Assembly (NCBI RefSeq): GCF_015680705.1
Contig: NZ_JADNYP010000016.1
Span: 59,869 to 123,868, forward strand
Direction of reading: 5' to 3'
From: Pseudomonas fulva
Lineage (GTDB): Bacteria; Pseudomonadota; Gammaproteobacteria; Pseudomonadales; Pseudomonadaceae
Length of the DNA: 64,000 bases
Shown here: positions 33,875 to 42,992 of the stretch, piece by piece
Layout of the letters: the number at the start of each line of letters is the position of its first letter
Position numbering within the stretch: position 1 is the stretch's first letter
Notes under the pieces: generated by a model
Told to the model about the DNA's origin: nothing
Databases searched by the model: none
Seen by the model: the letters and a program-made list of their open reading frames with translations, nothing else
Made by a program: the position numbers and the translations under genes

Positions 33875-34351
33875 TTACTCCGGTTTGAGATCGCCGGGAA
33901 TTATCTCACCACTGCGCATCAAGTGCATTTGGCGCCAGAAGAATAATCCGCTGTCCAGCTCCACTTGCAGTCGATAGTGCAGAGGCTGGCTGCGCTTGAG
34001 CAGCCGCGACAGTGGTCGCAGCTGCTTCCACAGGTTGGTCCGGGCGGTGATCTGGAAGGTGCGCTGGCTGTGGGGGGCGACACTGCGCCAGAGACTGGCC
34101 TGGTCGTCGACCAGCAACAGTTCCTCCAGGCGCACGGAATAATCCAGGTTGCGGATGAACAGGCGGCTGTCGTTGGGGTTGACGACCCGAACATACAACA
34201 CGAACTCCTGCTGGTGGAGCTTGGCCTTGAGCGTTTGCACCTTGACCAGGTGCAGCTCCGGCTCCTGCCAGGTATCGCCGCCCCAGCCCGCGCACCCGCC
34301 CAGCAGGGCCAGGACCACACCCAGGGCGAGCGAGCGGGCCAGGACGTTCAT
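33875..34351 (-). CDS. LEA type 2-family lipoprotein
   Basis: This predicted lipoprotein has 158 residues starting MNVLARSLALGVVLALLGGC (lipidated Cys about residue 20). The mature part has the WHy/LEA14 pattern of alternating strands (FVLYVRVVNPNDSRLFIRNLDYSVRL, followed by FQITARTNLWKQL). Such domains are linked to desiccation or stress tolerance in other organisms, but no role is known for this one. The start overlaps no upstream frame; it follows the YchJ-type stop by two bases, indicating co-translation. Confidence 0.82.
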   Translation of the reverse strand: MNVLARSLALGVVLALLGGCAGWGGDTWQEPELHLVKVQTLKAKLHQQEFVLYVRVVNPNDSRLFIRNLDYSVRLEELLLVDDQASLWRSVAPHSQRTFQITARTNLWKQLRPLSRLLKRSQPLHYRLQVELDSGLFFWRQMHLMRSGEIIPGDLKPE

Positions 34352-34353
34352 CG

Positions 34354-34830
34354 TCAGCTGGCCATGTAGCTGGAGCAGCATTTCTTGAACTTCTGCCCGC
34401 TGGCGCAGGGGCAGGGGTCGTTGCGACCGGCCTTGAGCTCGACGGTCGGGTCGATGAAATACCAGCGACCGGCGTGCTGGACGAAGGCTGAGCGCTCGCG
34501 ATGCTGGTGGTCGCCCGCCTGGTCATGCCAGCGGGCCGTGAAGGTGACGAAGGCGTGTTCGGGCTGGCCACCGAATACCTCGGCGGTTTCCACTTCCAGG
34601 CCCAGCCAGGTGCTCTGGGCGCTCCAGGCCGCCATGGCGGCCTGGTCGAGCCCGGCTTGCTGTGCGGGCAGGGTGGTCGCCACCAGGTAGTCCACCAGGC
34701 CAAGGACATAGGCGCTGTAGCGCGAACGCATCAATGCCTGGGCATCGGGCGCCGGGGTGCCGGCATGGAAATGCCCGCAGCAGGCGTCGAGCAGGTTGCC
34801 ACTGCCACATGGGCAGACCGAGACACTCAT
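34354..34830 (-). CDS. YchJ-family protein with two SEC-C motifs
   Basis: The 158-residue protein has the YchJ layout. An N-terminal SEC-C knuckle (VCPCGSGNLLDACCGHFHAG) is followed by a nuclear-transport-factor-2-like core (LMRSRYSAYVLGLVDYLVATT to RWYFIDPTVEL) and a second SEC-C knuckle at the C-terminus (GRNDPCPCASGQKFKKCC). Both knuckles have their cysteines. The function is unknown in the family; zinc binding is expected. It is in a run of three closely spaced genes with the LEA-type and His-rich SEC-C genes. Confidence 0.88.
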   Translation of the reverse strand: MSVSVCPCGSGNLLDACCGHFHAGTPAPDAQALMRSRYSAYVLGLVDYLVATTLPAQQAGLDQAAMAAWSAQSTWLGLEVETAEVFGGQPEHAFVTFTARWHDQAGDHQHRERSAFVQHAGRWYFIDPTVELKAGRNDPCPCASGQKFKKCCSSYMAS

Positions 34831-34834
34831 CGAA

Positions 34835-35329
34835 TCACCACCAGTACTTGCCGAAATTCCCTGGATTGGCCCAGAACTTGGCATTGAGCCAGTCCGGGAC
34901 CTGCTTGTAGTCATGTAGATCATAGGTGAACAGGCTCAGGACCTGCTCGTCGCGGCGAAACTTTTCGCTGACCGAAAGCGCCAGGGAAAAGAAATCCGTC
35001 TCCTGCCAACCGCAGGCCGGCAGGTCGGCCAGTACCGCCACCCGGCTGGCATTGAGATTGCGAATGCCACCGAGCAGTTCCAGGCCGGCGCGCTTGGGCA
35101 GGTGCTCGAGGCAGTCGACCAGCAACGCCAGATCGAATCGGCGCGCCGCGAGCGCCGCTGGAAGCGGTCCGGGCGCAGCGGTCTCGATGCGCGCTTGCGG
35201 GTGCGCCTGGGCAAACGCATCCAGGGCCGGGAAGCGACTGCCGACCAGCAGCAACCGGGCCGGTGCGAAGCGCTCGAGCAAGGCGGCCAGGGCTTGCTGG
35301 GGGGTGCGCTGGGAAAATCCGTCGGTCAT
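34835..35329 (-). CDS. Small Rossmann-like protein of unknown function (possible DUF6231)
   Basis: The 164-residue product starts MTDGFSQRTPQQALAALLERF and has a nucleotide-binding-like strand and turn (RLLLVGSRFPALDAF, then LALLVDCLEHLPKRAGLELLGGIRNLNASRVAVLADLP). This recalls the core of SAM-dependent methyltransferases but lacks a clear glycine motif. The C-terminus is rich in aromatics (DYKQVPDWLNAKFWANPGNF). It precedes the YchJ-type gene by four bases, so they form an operon. I am not certain of the family number. Confidence 0.7.
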   Translation of the reverse strand: MTDGFSQRTPQQALAALLERFAPARLLLVGSRFPALDAFAQAHPQARIETAAPGPLPAALAARRFDLALLVDCLEHLPKRAGLELLGGIRNLNASRVAVLADLPACGWQETDFFSLALSVSEKFRRDEQVLSLFTYDLHDYKQVPDWLNAKFWANPGNFGKYWW

Positions 35330-35488
35330 CGCCAGTCCTCGTTCATATGAGCCAAGACTAACGGGCCGAGGGCCGCGGGTATAGTGTCCATGCCGGCAGG
35401 GCTGGCATCACGCTGGCAGAGATCGCCGCGGCGGTCTTTACTCCCAGGGCGTCGGCTTTGTACCGATTCCCCTAGGAGGCAGCGACAG

Positions 35489-36193
35489 ATGAGCATAGTA
35501 CGTACCGCGATACCCCTGGTTCTGCTCACCAGCGTGTTGACTGGCTGTGCAGGTCTGCAGAAAACCGACTGGCCGAAATGTGCTGCCGCCGGGGGCGCCA
35601 CCGGCGCGGCCCTGGGCGCCATCGAGAGCTCCAGCTGGATCGGCTGGGGGGCGCTGCTCGGCGGCGGTCTGGCAGCGGGTTACTGCTGGGCACATGGCGA
35701 TGGCGACGAGGACGGCGACGGCGTCCCCGACAGTCGCGACAAGTGCCCAGGCACCCCGCGTGGGGTACAAGTCGACGCCAATGGCTGCCCGCCCGAACCG
35801 GCCCCGGCACCAGCACCTGTCCCCGAACCGGTGGTGGCGCAGAAGGAAGAAGTGATCGTCATTCGCGATGTGCACTTCGAGTTCGATTCGGCGCGCCTGA
35901 CCGCGGCGGACCGACAGCACCTCGATAGTGTTGCCGCGCGACTGCGGCAGGAGGCGGCCAATGTGCGCCTGAGCGTGACCGGGCATACCGACAGCGTCGG
36001 CTCCGACGCCTACAACCAGAGACTCTCGCAGCGCCGCGCCCACGCGGTGACGGACTATCTGGTCAGCACCGGCGTGCCGCGCAGCAGCTTCGTCTCGGTC
36101 AGCGGCGCGGGCGAATCGCAGCCGGTCGCCGACAACGCCACCGAAAGCGGCCGGGCGATGAACCGCAGGACCGAGATCAAGATCCAACGTTGA
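35489..36193 (+). CDS. OmpA-family lipoprotein with TSP3-type calcium repeat
   Basis: This is an outer-membrane lipoprotein with a C-terminal peptidoglycan-binding OmpA domain. The 234-residue product starts after a perfect AGGAGG, has the lipobox VLTGC (Cys about residue 20), a glycine-rich membrane-like segment (WIGWGALLGGGLAAGY), and an Asp-rich thrombospondin type 3 repeat (DGDEDGDGVPDSRDKCPGTP, then VDANGC). A Pro/Ala linker leads to the OmpA domain (VHFEFDSARLTAADRQHLD, GHTDSVGSDAYN, MNRRTEIKI). It anchors the outer membrane to the wall and may bind calcium. Confidence 0.9.
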   Translation: MSIVRTAIPLVLLTSVLTGCAGLQKTDWPKCAAAGGATGAALGAIESSSWIGWGALLGGGLAAGYCWAHGDGDEDGDGVPDSRDKCPGTPRGVQVDANGCPPEPAPAPAPVPEPVVAQKEEVIVIRDVHFEFDSARLTAADRQHLDSVAARLRQEAANVRLSVTGHTDSVGSDAYNQRLSQRRAHAVTDYLVSTGVPRSSFVSVSGAGESQPVADNATESGRAMNRRTEIKIQR

Positions 36194-36263
36194 GCCGGCC
36201 ATGCCAAACCCATCGCGGGGCAGAGCGCATGCCCCGCGATGGCAGAACAGATGGAGGACAGGC

Positions 36264-36518
36264 ATGCAAGTGTTACTAGGGCTGGGCAAGCTGCTTACCG
36301 TGGCATTCTGGTGGGTGGCACTGATCAATCTGCTGATGCCCCAGGTTTTGCCGTTCAACCTTCTGATAAATGCCGTCGCCATCCTGCTGCTCGGGCTGCA
36401 TGTGCTGGAGATCCTGTTCTTCAATGCCAGCCTGCGTGGACGCAGCCATCGCTGGTTCGATCGTCTGCAGATCCTGCTGACCGGCATCTTCCATGTGATG
36501 TCGATCCGCAGACGCTGA
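36264..36518 (+). CDS. DUF1145-family small membrane protein
   Basis: The 84-residue protein has two membrane helices (KLLTVAFWWVALINLLM and FNLLINAVAILLLGLHVLEILFF) and a basic C-terminus (SIRRR), the pattern of DUF1145 (YhhL-like). GGAGGA precedes the ATG at a normal distance. It follows the OmpA lipoprotein gene by 70 bases on the same strand and may share its transcript. Function unknown. Confidence 0.83.
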   Translation: MQVLLGLGKLLTVAFWWVALINLLMPQVLPFNLLINAVAILLLGLHVLEILFFNASLRGRSHRWFDRLQILLTGIFHVMSIRRR

Positions 36519-36537
36519 GCGGCCACAGCGGGCCCCA

Positions 36538-36633
36538 GGCGGCAAGCCACAAGCCGCAAGTAAAAGCGGTGCGGCGTCGCTGCACATCATTCGTTCCACT
36601 GCCGCAGCCCCCACCGCCTGGAGCCTGGAGCTG
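36538..36633. repeat. Heptamer-arm intergenic element C
   Basis: The left arm (36538-36560) has units GGCAAGCC, ACAAGCC and GCAAGTA with a seven-base period. The right arm (36616-36633) also has a seven-base period but a different unit, GCCTGGA repeated (GCCTGGAGCCTGGAGCTG). The right arm ends five bases before the stop codon of the CopD-type gene, matching the position of elements A and B. Confidence 0.6.
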
Positions 36634-36638
36634 ACCGC

Positions 36639-37094
36639 TCAGCCCCAGGAAGCCAGCACCACCACGGCCAGGCCGAGCAGCAGGTTGATGCCTACCATTC
36701 GTCGGATCCTCGACAGGGCCCAGGCACCGGTCGTCCAGTCCTGTTTCTGCACCGCCTCGCGCAGTTGCGGCCACAGCAGCGTATGGACACGCATGAACAG
36801 CGCGAACATGGCCAGCGCGCCACCGATCATCATTTGCACGTGGCGCGGTGCGGTCTGCAGGCCAAGGCCGGTAGCGTGCATCATGCCTGTCCCGCTGATC
36901 GCCAGCAGCGCGATAGCCAGCCAGACCCATCCGAAGAAGCGTCGGAAAACTTCCACCCACAGGCGCAGCCGCTCCGGCCCCTGCAAGGCTGCGGCCGTGG
37001 CTGGGCGCAGCACCAGCCAGGCGAAGCCCATGCCGCCGACCCAGAGCAGGGCGGCCACGAGATGCAGAGTGTGGGACAAGGCATAGGCAAGCAT
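36639..37094 (-). CDS. CopD-family membrane protein
   Basis: The 151-residue protein has four hydrophobic helices and the CopD-like pattern: two histidines in LSHTLHLVAALLWVGGM in helix 1, a histidine in GMMHATGLGL, and one in MRVHTLLWPQL. This family is associated with copper uptake or heme/copper binding. Here the protein is a short stand-alone form without CopC. It is divergent from dinG, and its 3' end abuts element C. Confidence 0.83.
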   Translation of the reverse strand: MLAYALSHTLHLVAALLWVGGMGFAWLVLRPATAAALQGPERLRLWVEVFRRFFGWVWLAIALLAISGTGMMHATGLGLQTAPRHVQMMIGGALAMFALFMRVHTLLWPQLREAVQKQDWTTGAWALSRIRRMVGINLLLGLAVVVLASWG

Positions 37095-37191
37095 CGGGAT
37101 CTCCGGGAAGCGCGAGGGACAATTGCCGGGTATGATAGCGGCCCATGCGAAACACTGAAAATCCATACAGCCCTTCGGGCGTCCGCAGACC

Positions 37192-39336
37192 ATGATCAGC
37201 AACGAACTCAAGACCACCATCCAGGGCGCCTATTCGCGGTTCCTCGAAGCCAAGGGCCTGCGTCCCCGTTACGGGCAGCGGCTGATGATCGCCGAAGTGG
37301 CCAAGGTGCTTGGCGACATCGCCTGCGATGAAGAAGGCCGGCGCACCGGCGAACCCGCCGTGGTGGCGGTGGAGGCCGGTACCGGTACCGGCAAGACGGT
37401 CGCCTACAGCCTGGCCGCGATCCCGGCCGCCAAGGCCGCCGGCAAGCGCCTGGTGATCGCCACCGCCACCGTGGCCCTGCAGGAGCAGATCGTCTTCAAG
37501 GACCTGCCCGACCTGATGCGCAACAGTGGGTTGAACTTCAGTTTCGCCCTGGCCAAGGGGCGGGGTCGCTACCTGTGCCTGTCCAAGCTCGACCTGCTGT
37601 TGCAGGAAGGCCATGCCCAGTCCGCGACCGCCCAGCTGTTCGAGGACGAGGGCTTCCACATCGAAATCGACGAGGCCAGCCAGAAGCTGTTCAACAGCAT
37701 GATCGAGCGCCTGGCGGGCAACCGTTGGGACGGCGATCGCGACAGCTGGCCGGAAGCGATCGAGGACCAGGCGTGGGCGCGGCTGACCACCGACCACGGC
37801 CAGTGTACCGGTCGCCACTGTCCCAACTTCCAGCAATGCGTGTTCTACAAGGCGCGCGAAGGCATGGGCAAGGTGGATGTCATCGTCACCAACCACGACA
37901 TGGTCCTGGCGGACCTCGCGCTGGGCGGCGGCGCCGTGCTGCCCGACCCGCGCGATACGGTGTACGTGTTCGACGAAGGGCACCACCTGCCCGACAAAGC
38001 CATCGGCCACTTCGCTCACTATTCGCGATTGCGCTCGACCGCCGAGTGGCTCGAGCAGACGGCCAGGAACCTGACCAAGCTGCTGGCCCAGCATCCGCTG
38101 CCCGGCGACCTGGGGCGCCTGATCGAGCAGGTGCCGGAGCTGGCGCGAGAGATCCGTACCCAGCAGCAGTTCATGTTCGGCCTCTGCGAACAGGTCGCCG
38201 ACTTCCGCCCCGGCGAAGACATGGAAGGCCGCGAGCGGCCTCGCTATCGCTTCGAAGGCGGCGTGGTACCGCAGGCCATCCGCGAGGCCGGTATCGAACT
38301 GAAGAAAGGGTTCGCCCGGCTCAACGACCTGTTCACGCGCCTGGCCGATCTGCTCAAGGAAGGCATGGACGGCGAGAAGAGCATCGGTATCGCCAGCCAC
38401 CAGGCGGAAGAATGGTACCCGCTGTTCGGCAGCCTGCTGACCCGCGCCCAGGGCAACTGGGAGCTCTGGACCGCATTCACTGCAGAAGACCCGCAGGACA
38501 ACCCGCCGATGGCGCGTTGGCTGACCTTGGCCGAAGGTGGCGCGCTGTTCGACATCGAGGTCAATGCCAGCCCCATCCTGGCCGCCGAAATGCTGCGGCG
38601 CAGCCTCTGGAACGTTGCCCATGGCGCCCTGGTGACCTCCGCGACGCTGACTGCCCTGGGCACGTTCGACCGCTACCGCATGCGCTCGGGCCTGCCGCGC
38701 GACGCGGTGACCTGCGTGGTGCCAAGCCCGTTCCATCATGGCGACGCCGGCGTGCTGCGGGTGCCTGACCTGCGCGCCGACCCACGTGACGCGGCGGCCC
38801 ATACCGCGGCGATCATTCGCGACCTGCCGGAGCTGGTGGAGGGCGCGCGTGGCGCGCTGGTACTGTTTTCCTCGCGTCGGCAGATGCAGGACGTGTTCGA
38901 TGGCCTCGACCGCGACTGGCGCAAGCTGGTGCTGATCCAGGGCAACCTGTCCAAGCAGGAGACCCTCAACAAGCACAAGGCCCGCGTGGACGATGGCCAG
39001 TCCAGCGTACTGTTCGGCCTGGCCAGCTTCGCCGAGGGTGTCGACCTGCCAGGTGCCTACTGCGAACATGTGGTCATCGCCAAGATTCCGTTCGCCGTGC
39101 CGGATGATCCGGTCGAAGCGGCGTTGGCGGAGTGGATCGAGGCACGTGGCGGCAATCCGTTCATGGAGATCGCCGTGCCCGATGCATCGCTCAGGCTGAT
39201 CCAGGCTTGCGGGCGACTGCTACGCACCGAACAGGACCGGGGCATCATCACCCTGCTGGATCGTCGCCTGGTCACCCAGCGCTATGGCAAGGCTATTCTC
39301 AATGCATTGCCGCCGTTCCGCCGGGAAATCGGCTGA
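37192..39336 (+). CDS. dinG: ATP-dependent DNA helicase DinG
   Basis: DinG is a 5'-3' Fe-S helicase of the XPD group that resolves R-loops and DNA structures. The 714-residue protein contains Walker A (VEAGTGTGKTVAYS, about residues 62-75) and four cysteines for a [4Fe-4S] cluster (one in GRYLCLSKL, three in CTGRHCPNFQQCVFYKAR). It also has the DEGH box in VYVFDEGHHLP, LVTSATLTALGTFDRYR, and motif VI LIQACGRLLRTEQDRG. In E. coli dinG is SOS-controlled; I see no clear LexA box upstream here. Confidence 0.95.
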   Translation: MISNELKTTIQGAYSRFLEAKGLRPRYGQRLMIAEVAKVLGDIACDEEGRRTGEPAVVAVEAGTGTGKTVAYSLAAIPAAKAAGKRLVIATATVALQEQIVFKDLPDLMRNSGLNFSFALAKGRGRYLCLSKLDLLLQEGHAQSATAQLFEDEGFHIEIDEASQKLFNSMIERLAGNRWDGDRDSWPEAIEDQAWARLTTDHGQCTGRHCPNFQQCVFYKAREGMGKVDVIVTNHDMVLADLALGGGAVLPDPRDTVYVFDEGHHLPDKAIGHFAHYSRLRSTAEWLEQTARNLTKLLAQHPLPGDLGRLIEQVPELAREIRTQQQFMFGLCEQVADFRPGEDMEGRERPRYRFEGGVVPQAIREAGIELKKGFARLNDLFTRLADLLKEGMDGEKSIGIASHQAEEWYPLFGSLLTRAQGNWELWTAFTAEDPQDNPPMARWLTLAEGGALFDIEVNASPILAAEMLRRSLWNVAHGALVTSATLTALGTFDRYRMRSGLPRDAVTCVVPSPFHHGDAGVLRVPDLRADPRDAAAHTAAIIRDLPELVEGARGALVLFSSRRQMQDVFDGLDRDWRKLVLIQGNLSKQETLNKHKARVDDGQSSVLFGLASFAEGVDLPGAYCEHVVIAKIPFAVPDDPVEAALAEWIEARGGNPFMEIAVPDASLRLIQACGRLLRTEQDRGIITLLDRRLVTQRYGKAILNALPPFRREIG

Positions 39337-39414
39337 CCGGGAAGTGGACGGCGCGGCAGCCCGTACCGTTGTGCAACGCGAGCCCGCATCGTCCAACAGG
39401 AGGCCCCTGGCGCC

Positions 39415-41649
39415 ATGATCCGCCCTTTGTTGTCAGCCGTGCTGGCGTTTTGGCTTGGCTCACCGGTCCTGGCCGGGCAGACGACACTGTTCAGCTTCGT
39501 GCGCCCGGCAGCGATCGTCGAGGTGACCACGGACAATGCCGTGCTGCCCCAGTACAACGCCGAGCAGACCGCCGAGGGCGAAGTGCTCAGACGCGTGGTG
39601 TTCAACCCGGTGGAACGGCCGCAGTTGCGCTTGAGCCCGCAGACCGGCACCTGGGACTGGTCCGCTGGGCAGGCCCTGACCTTACGCCTGCAGAGCGCGA
39701 TGGACTGGGCGCTGACGCTGGACGTGGTGGTGCAGGCAAGCGACGGCCGCACGTTGACCAGTCGCATCGACTTGCCCGCCGGGCCGGCGCAGACCGTGCT
39801 GGTGCCGCTCAAGGCAAGTTCGCCGTTGAGCCATGGCATGCGTGCCGGTCCGCCCATGCCCTGGACCCATCAGGGCCAGCGCCTGTCGCTGGCCAGCAGC
39901 AGTGGCGAAATCGACCTGGCCCAGGTGGCCTCCATCACCTTGAGCATCCCGCAGCCGAAGGTGGCCCAGAGCCTGCTGATCGAAAAGGTCGGCCTGCAGG
40001 ACGATGTCCTGGCGCTCCAGGCGGCCTATGCCGACCTGATCGACGGCTATGGCCAGGCTACTCGGCAGCGCTGGCCCGACAAGGTCGAGAACGACGCTCA
40101 GCTGCAGGCCGGCGCGGCACGCGAGCGGCAGATGCTCGGGGCCTGGCTGGATGAACGCGCCAAGCTGGCGCTGGATACCTTTGGCGGTGTCAAAGGTGGG
40201 CTGGCGTTCGAGGCCAGCGGATTCTTTCGTACCGAGAAGCGTCAGGGCCGCTGGTACCTGGTGACGCCGGAAGGCAACCCGTTCTTCTCGCTGGGCGTCA
40301 ATGCGGTAGCGGTGGATGGCGGGCGCACTTATGTAGCGGGCCGCGAGGACATGTTCAGGCAGCTTCCCGGCGAAGGTGAGCCGCTGGCCGTTTTCTATGG
40401 CAAGGGCAACGATGACGATGGCAACGCCTCGTCCCGTGGGCGCGCCTTCAACCAGGGTCGCTGGTTCGACTTCCACGCCGCCAACCTCGCGCGCATCCAT
40501 GCCCAGCCATGCGAGCAGGTTGCGGCGGACCCGAGAGCGTCGAATTGTCCGCCGGCCGTGTTCGATCCGGCGCGCTGGCGGGGTCATGCGCTGGATCGCC
40601 TGCTGGCCTGGGGCTTCAACACGATCGGCAACTGGAGCGACCCCGGCCTGGGCGGTCAGTCACGGGTCGCCTATACGCTGCCACTGTCGATCGTTGGCGA
40701 CTACGCCAGCATCAGTACTGGCATGGACTGGTGGGGCCGCATGCCCGACCCGTTCGACCCGCGCTTCGCCATGGCTGCCGAACGCGCCGTGGCCATTGCC
40801 GCCCGTGATCATCGCGACGATCCCTGGCTGATCGGCTACTTCGCCGACAACGAACTGGCCTGGGCAGCGCCTGGGGATACGCCGCAGGCGCGCTATGGCC
40901 TGGCTTTCGGCACGCTGCGCCTGACTACCGACGTGCCTGCCAAGCGGGCCTTCCTCAAGCAGTTGCGGGACAAGTACCGTAATCAGGAAGGCCTGTCCAA
41001 GGCCTGGGGCATCGAGTTGCCGGCCTGGGAACTGATGGAGGACCCGGGCTTCGAGGCGCCGCTGCCCAATCCTGCCCATCCGGAAATCGAGCGGGACTAC
41101 CAGCACTTCCAGCAGGTGTTCGCCGAAACCTACTTCAAGACCATCGCCGACTCGCTGAACTGGCATGCGCCCAACCACCTGCTGCTTGGCGGTCGCTTCG
41201 CCGTCAGCACGCCAGAGGCGGTCAAGGCTTGCGCCGAGTTCTGCGATGTGCTGAGCTTCAACTTCTATACGCCACGGCCCGAGGACGGTCATGATTTCGT
41301 GCGTCTGGCCGAGCTGGACAAGCCCGTGCTGGTCTCGGAATTCCAGTTCGGCTCGCGCGATCGTGGGCCATTCTGGCCTGGGCCGATGGAAGTCGCGCGC
41401 GAAGAAGCGCGCGGACCGGCGTACCAGGGGTTCGTCAAGGCGGCGGTGGCGCAACCGATGATCGTCGGCACGCACTGGTTCCAGTATCTCGACCAGCCTG
41501 CCAGCGGGCGGTTGCTCGACGGCGAGAATGGCCACCTTGGCCTGGTGGGCATCACCGACCTGCCATGGCAAGGGTTCGTGGAAGCGGTACGTCATGGCAA
41601 CCTGCAGGCCCTGGAGGCACTGCGTCAGCAAGCGCAGCCACAGCCATGA
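39415..41649 (+). CDS. Secreted beta-agarase-like glycoside hydrolase
   Basis: This is a predicted exported glycosidase. The 744-residue precursor starts MIRPLLSAVLAFWLGSPVLA, a Sec signal. A beta-rich N-terminal domain (about 25-200) precedes a TIM-barrel region. DNELAW probably carries the acid/base glutamate, and PVLVSEFQFGSRD the nucleophile glutamate, spaced as in clan GH-A enzymes; DWWGRMPDPFDPRF lies near the presumed active site. It resembles the GH50-type agarases annotated in several P. putida strains, but a soil pseudomonad is not expected to use agar, so another beta-galactoside polymer or an own exopolysaccharide is likely. It is not in a polysaccharide locus. Confidence 0.78.
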   Translation: MIRPLLSAVLAFWLGSPVLAGQTTLFSFVRPAAIVEVTTDNAVLPQYNAEQTAEGEVLRRVVFNPVERPQLRLSPQTGTWDWSAGQALTLRLQSAMDWALTLDVVVQASDGRTLTSRIDLPAGPAQTVLVPLKASSPLSHGMRAGPPMPWTHQGQRLSLASSSGEIDLAQVASITLSIPQPKVAQSLLIEKVGLQDDVLALQAAYADLIDGYGQATRQRWPDKVENDAQLQAGAARERQMLGAWLDERAKLALDTFGGVKGGLAFEASGFFRTEKRQGRWYLVTPEGNPFFSLGVNAVAVDGGRTYVAGREDMFRQLPGEGEPLAVFYGKGNDDDGNASSRGRAFNQGRWFDFHAANLARIHAQPCEQVAADPRASNCPPAVFDPARWRGHALDRLLAWGFNTIGNWSDPGLGGQSRVAYTLPLSIVGDYASISTGMDWWGRMPDPFDPRFAMAAERAVAIAARDHRDDPWLIGYFADNELAWAAPGDTPQARYGLAFGTLRLTTDVPAKRAFLKQLRDKYRNQEGLSKAWGIELPAWELMEDPGFEAPLPNPAHPEIERDYQHFQQVFAETYFKTIADSLNWHAPNHLLLGGRFAVSTPEAVKACAEFCDVLSFNFYTPRPEDGHDFVRLAELDKPVLVSEFQFGSRDRGPFWPGPMEVAREEARGPAYQGFVKAAVAQPMIVGTHWFQYLDQPASGRLLDGENGHLGLVGITDLPWQGFVEAVRHGNLQALEALRQQAQPQP

Positions 41650-41749
41650 CAGGTTGTCGTACCGTCCGGTCGCGCGGTGTTTGCAAATGGCCTGACTACT
41701 GAAACAATGCAGGACTTTTGCGGTACGCGTTCGACGAGGAGACAGGCGG

Positions 41750-42895
41750 GTGCAGATCCAGGGTCACTATGAGCTGAAGTTCGAAGCGGTGCGCGACGCA
41801 TTCGCCGCATTGTTCGAGGATCATCAGGAGCGCGGCGCGGCGTTGTGCATCCAGGTTGGCGGCGAAACCGTCATCGACCTGTGGGCGGGCAGCGCTGACA
41901 AGGATGGGGTCCAGGCCTGGCACAGCGATACCATCGTCAACCTGTTTTCCTGCACCAAGACGTTCACCGCCGTCGCCGCCCTGCAACTGGTGGGCGAGGG
42001 CAAGCTTGCCCTTGACGTTCCCGTGGCGCGCTACTGGCCGCAGTTCGCCCAGGCGGGCAAGGAAAGCGTGACCCTGCGCCAGTTGCTCAGCCACCGTGCC
42101 GGTTTGCCGGCGATCCGTGAACTGTTGCCGGCCGAGGCGTTCTATGACTGGCAGACCATGGTCGAGGCATTGGCGTGCGAAGCGCCCTGGTGGGTGCCTG
42201 GCACGGCCCACGGCTATGCCGCCATCACCTACGGCTGGCTGGTCGGCGAGTTGATCCGCCGAGCCGACGGAAGGGCGCCGGGCGACTCGATCGTGGCGCG
42301 TACTGCAAGACCGCTGGGGCTGGACTTCCACATCGGTTTGCACGATGACCAGTTCGACCGGGTGGCACACCTGGCGCGCGGCAAGGGCAATACCGGCGAC
42401 GAAGCGGCCCGTCGGCTGTTGCAGGTGACCCTGCGTGAACCCGAGGCCTTGTCGACCCGGGCGTTCACCAACCCGCCTGGCATGCTGACCAGTACCAACA
42501 AGCCCCAATGGCGGCGGATGCAGCAGCCTGCCGCCAACGGGCATGGCAATGCTCGAAGCCTGGCAGGCTTCTATGCCGGCCTGCTCGATGGCAGTCTGCT
42601 CGAATCGGAGCTGCTCGACGAACTGACACGTGAGCATAGCGTTGGCCAGGACCGGACGTTGCTGACCCAGACTCGCTTCGGGCTTGGCTGCATGCTCGAC
42701 CAGCCCGCGGTCGCCAACGCCACGTTCGGTCTCGGCGCGAGGGCGTTCGGCCACCCTGGCGCTGGTGGCTCGGTCGGCTTCGCCGATCCCGAGCACGATG
42801 TGGCTTTCGGGTTCGTCACCAATACGCTGGGGCCGTACGTTCTCATGGACCCCCGGGCGCAAGCCCTGGTCCGAGCGCTGGGCAGTTGCCTTTGA
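41750..42895 (+). CDS. Serine hydrolase of the beta-lactamase class C/EstB family
   Basis: This 381-residue cytoplasmic esterase or peptidase uses the beta-lactamase fold. The nucleophile motif S-x-x-K appears as FSCTKTFTAV (about residues 65-68). The family tyrosine is in AAITYGWLVGE, and the third element is HPGAGGSVGF in place of KTG, the pattern of EstB-type carboxylesterases. There is no signal peptide, so it is unlikely to be a drug-resistance enzyme. The GTG start at 41750 is preceded by AGGAGA. It may follow the agarase-like gene in one transcript (gap of 100 bases). Confidence 0.85.
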   Translation: MQIQGHYELKFEAVRDAFAALFEDHQERGAALCIQVGGETVIDLWAGSADKDGVQAWHSDTIVNLFSCTKTFTAVAALQLVGEGKLALDVPVARYWPQFAQAGKESVTLRQLLSHRAGLPAIRELLPAEAFYDWQTMVEALACEAPWWVPGTAHGYAAITYGWLVGELIRRADGRAPGDSIVARTARPLGLDFHIGLHDDQFDRVAHLARGKGNTGDEAARRLLQVTLREPEALSTRAFTNPPGMLTSTNKPQWRRMQQPAANGHGNARSLAGFYAGLLDGSLLESELLDELTREHSVGQDRTLLTQTRFGLGCMLDQPAVANATFGLGARAFGHPGAGGSVGFADPEHDVAFGFVTNTLGPYVLMDPRAQALVRALGSCL

Positions 42896-42992
42896 TCGGT
42901 TAATGCGGGTATTACCCGCAGGCTTTGTCTATTCTCAACGCCAACGCCCCCGTGGCTAGGCAAAAACCTTTTCATTTCATGGTGTATCGCTG

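Noticed and set aside
37192..39336. LexA control of dinG
   Set aside because: I found no CTGT-N8-ACAG site in the 97 bases between the CopD-type gene and dinG.
41750..42895. Beta-lactamase-family gene considered as an antibiotic-resistance gene
   Set aside because: It has no signal peptide, the third motif is HPGAGG rather than KTG, and the pattern is that of EstB-type esterases.
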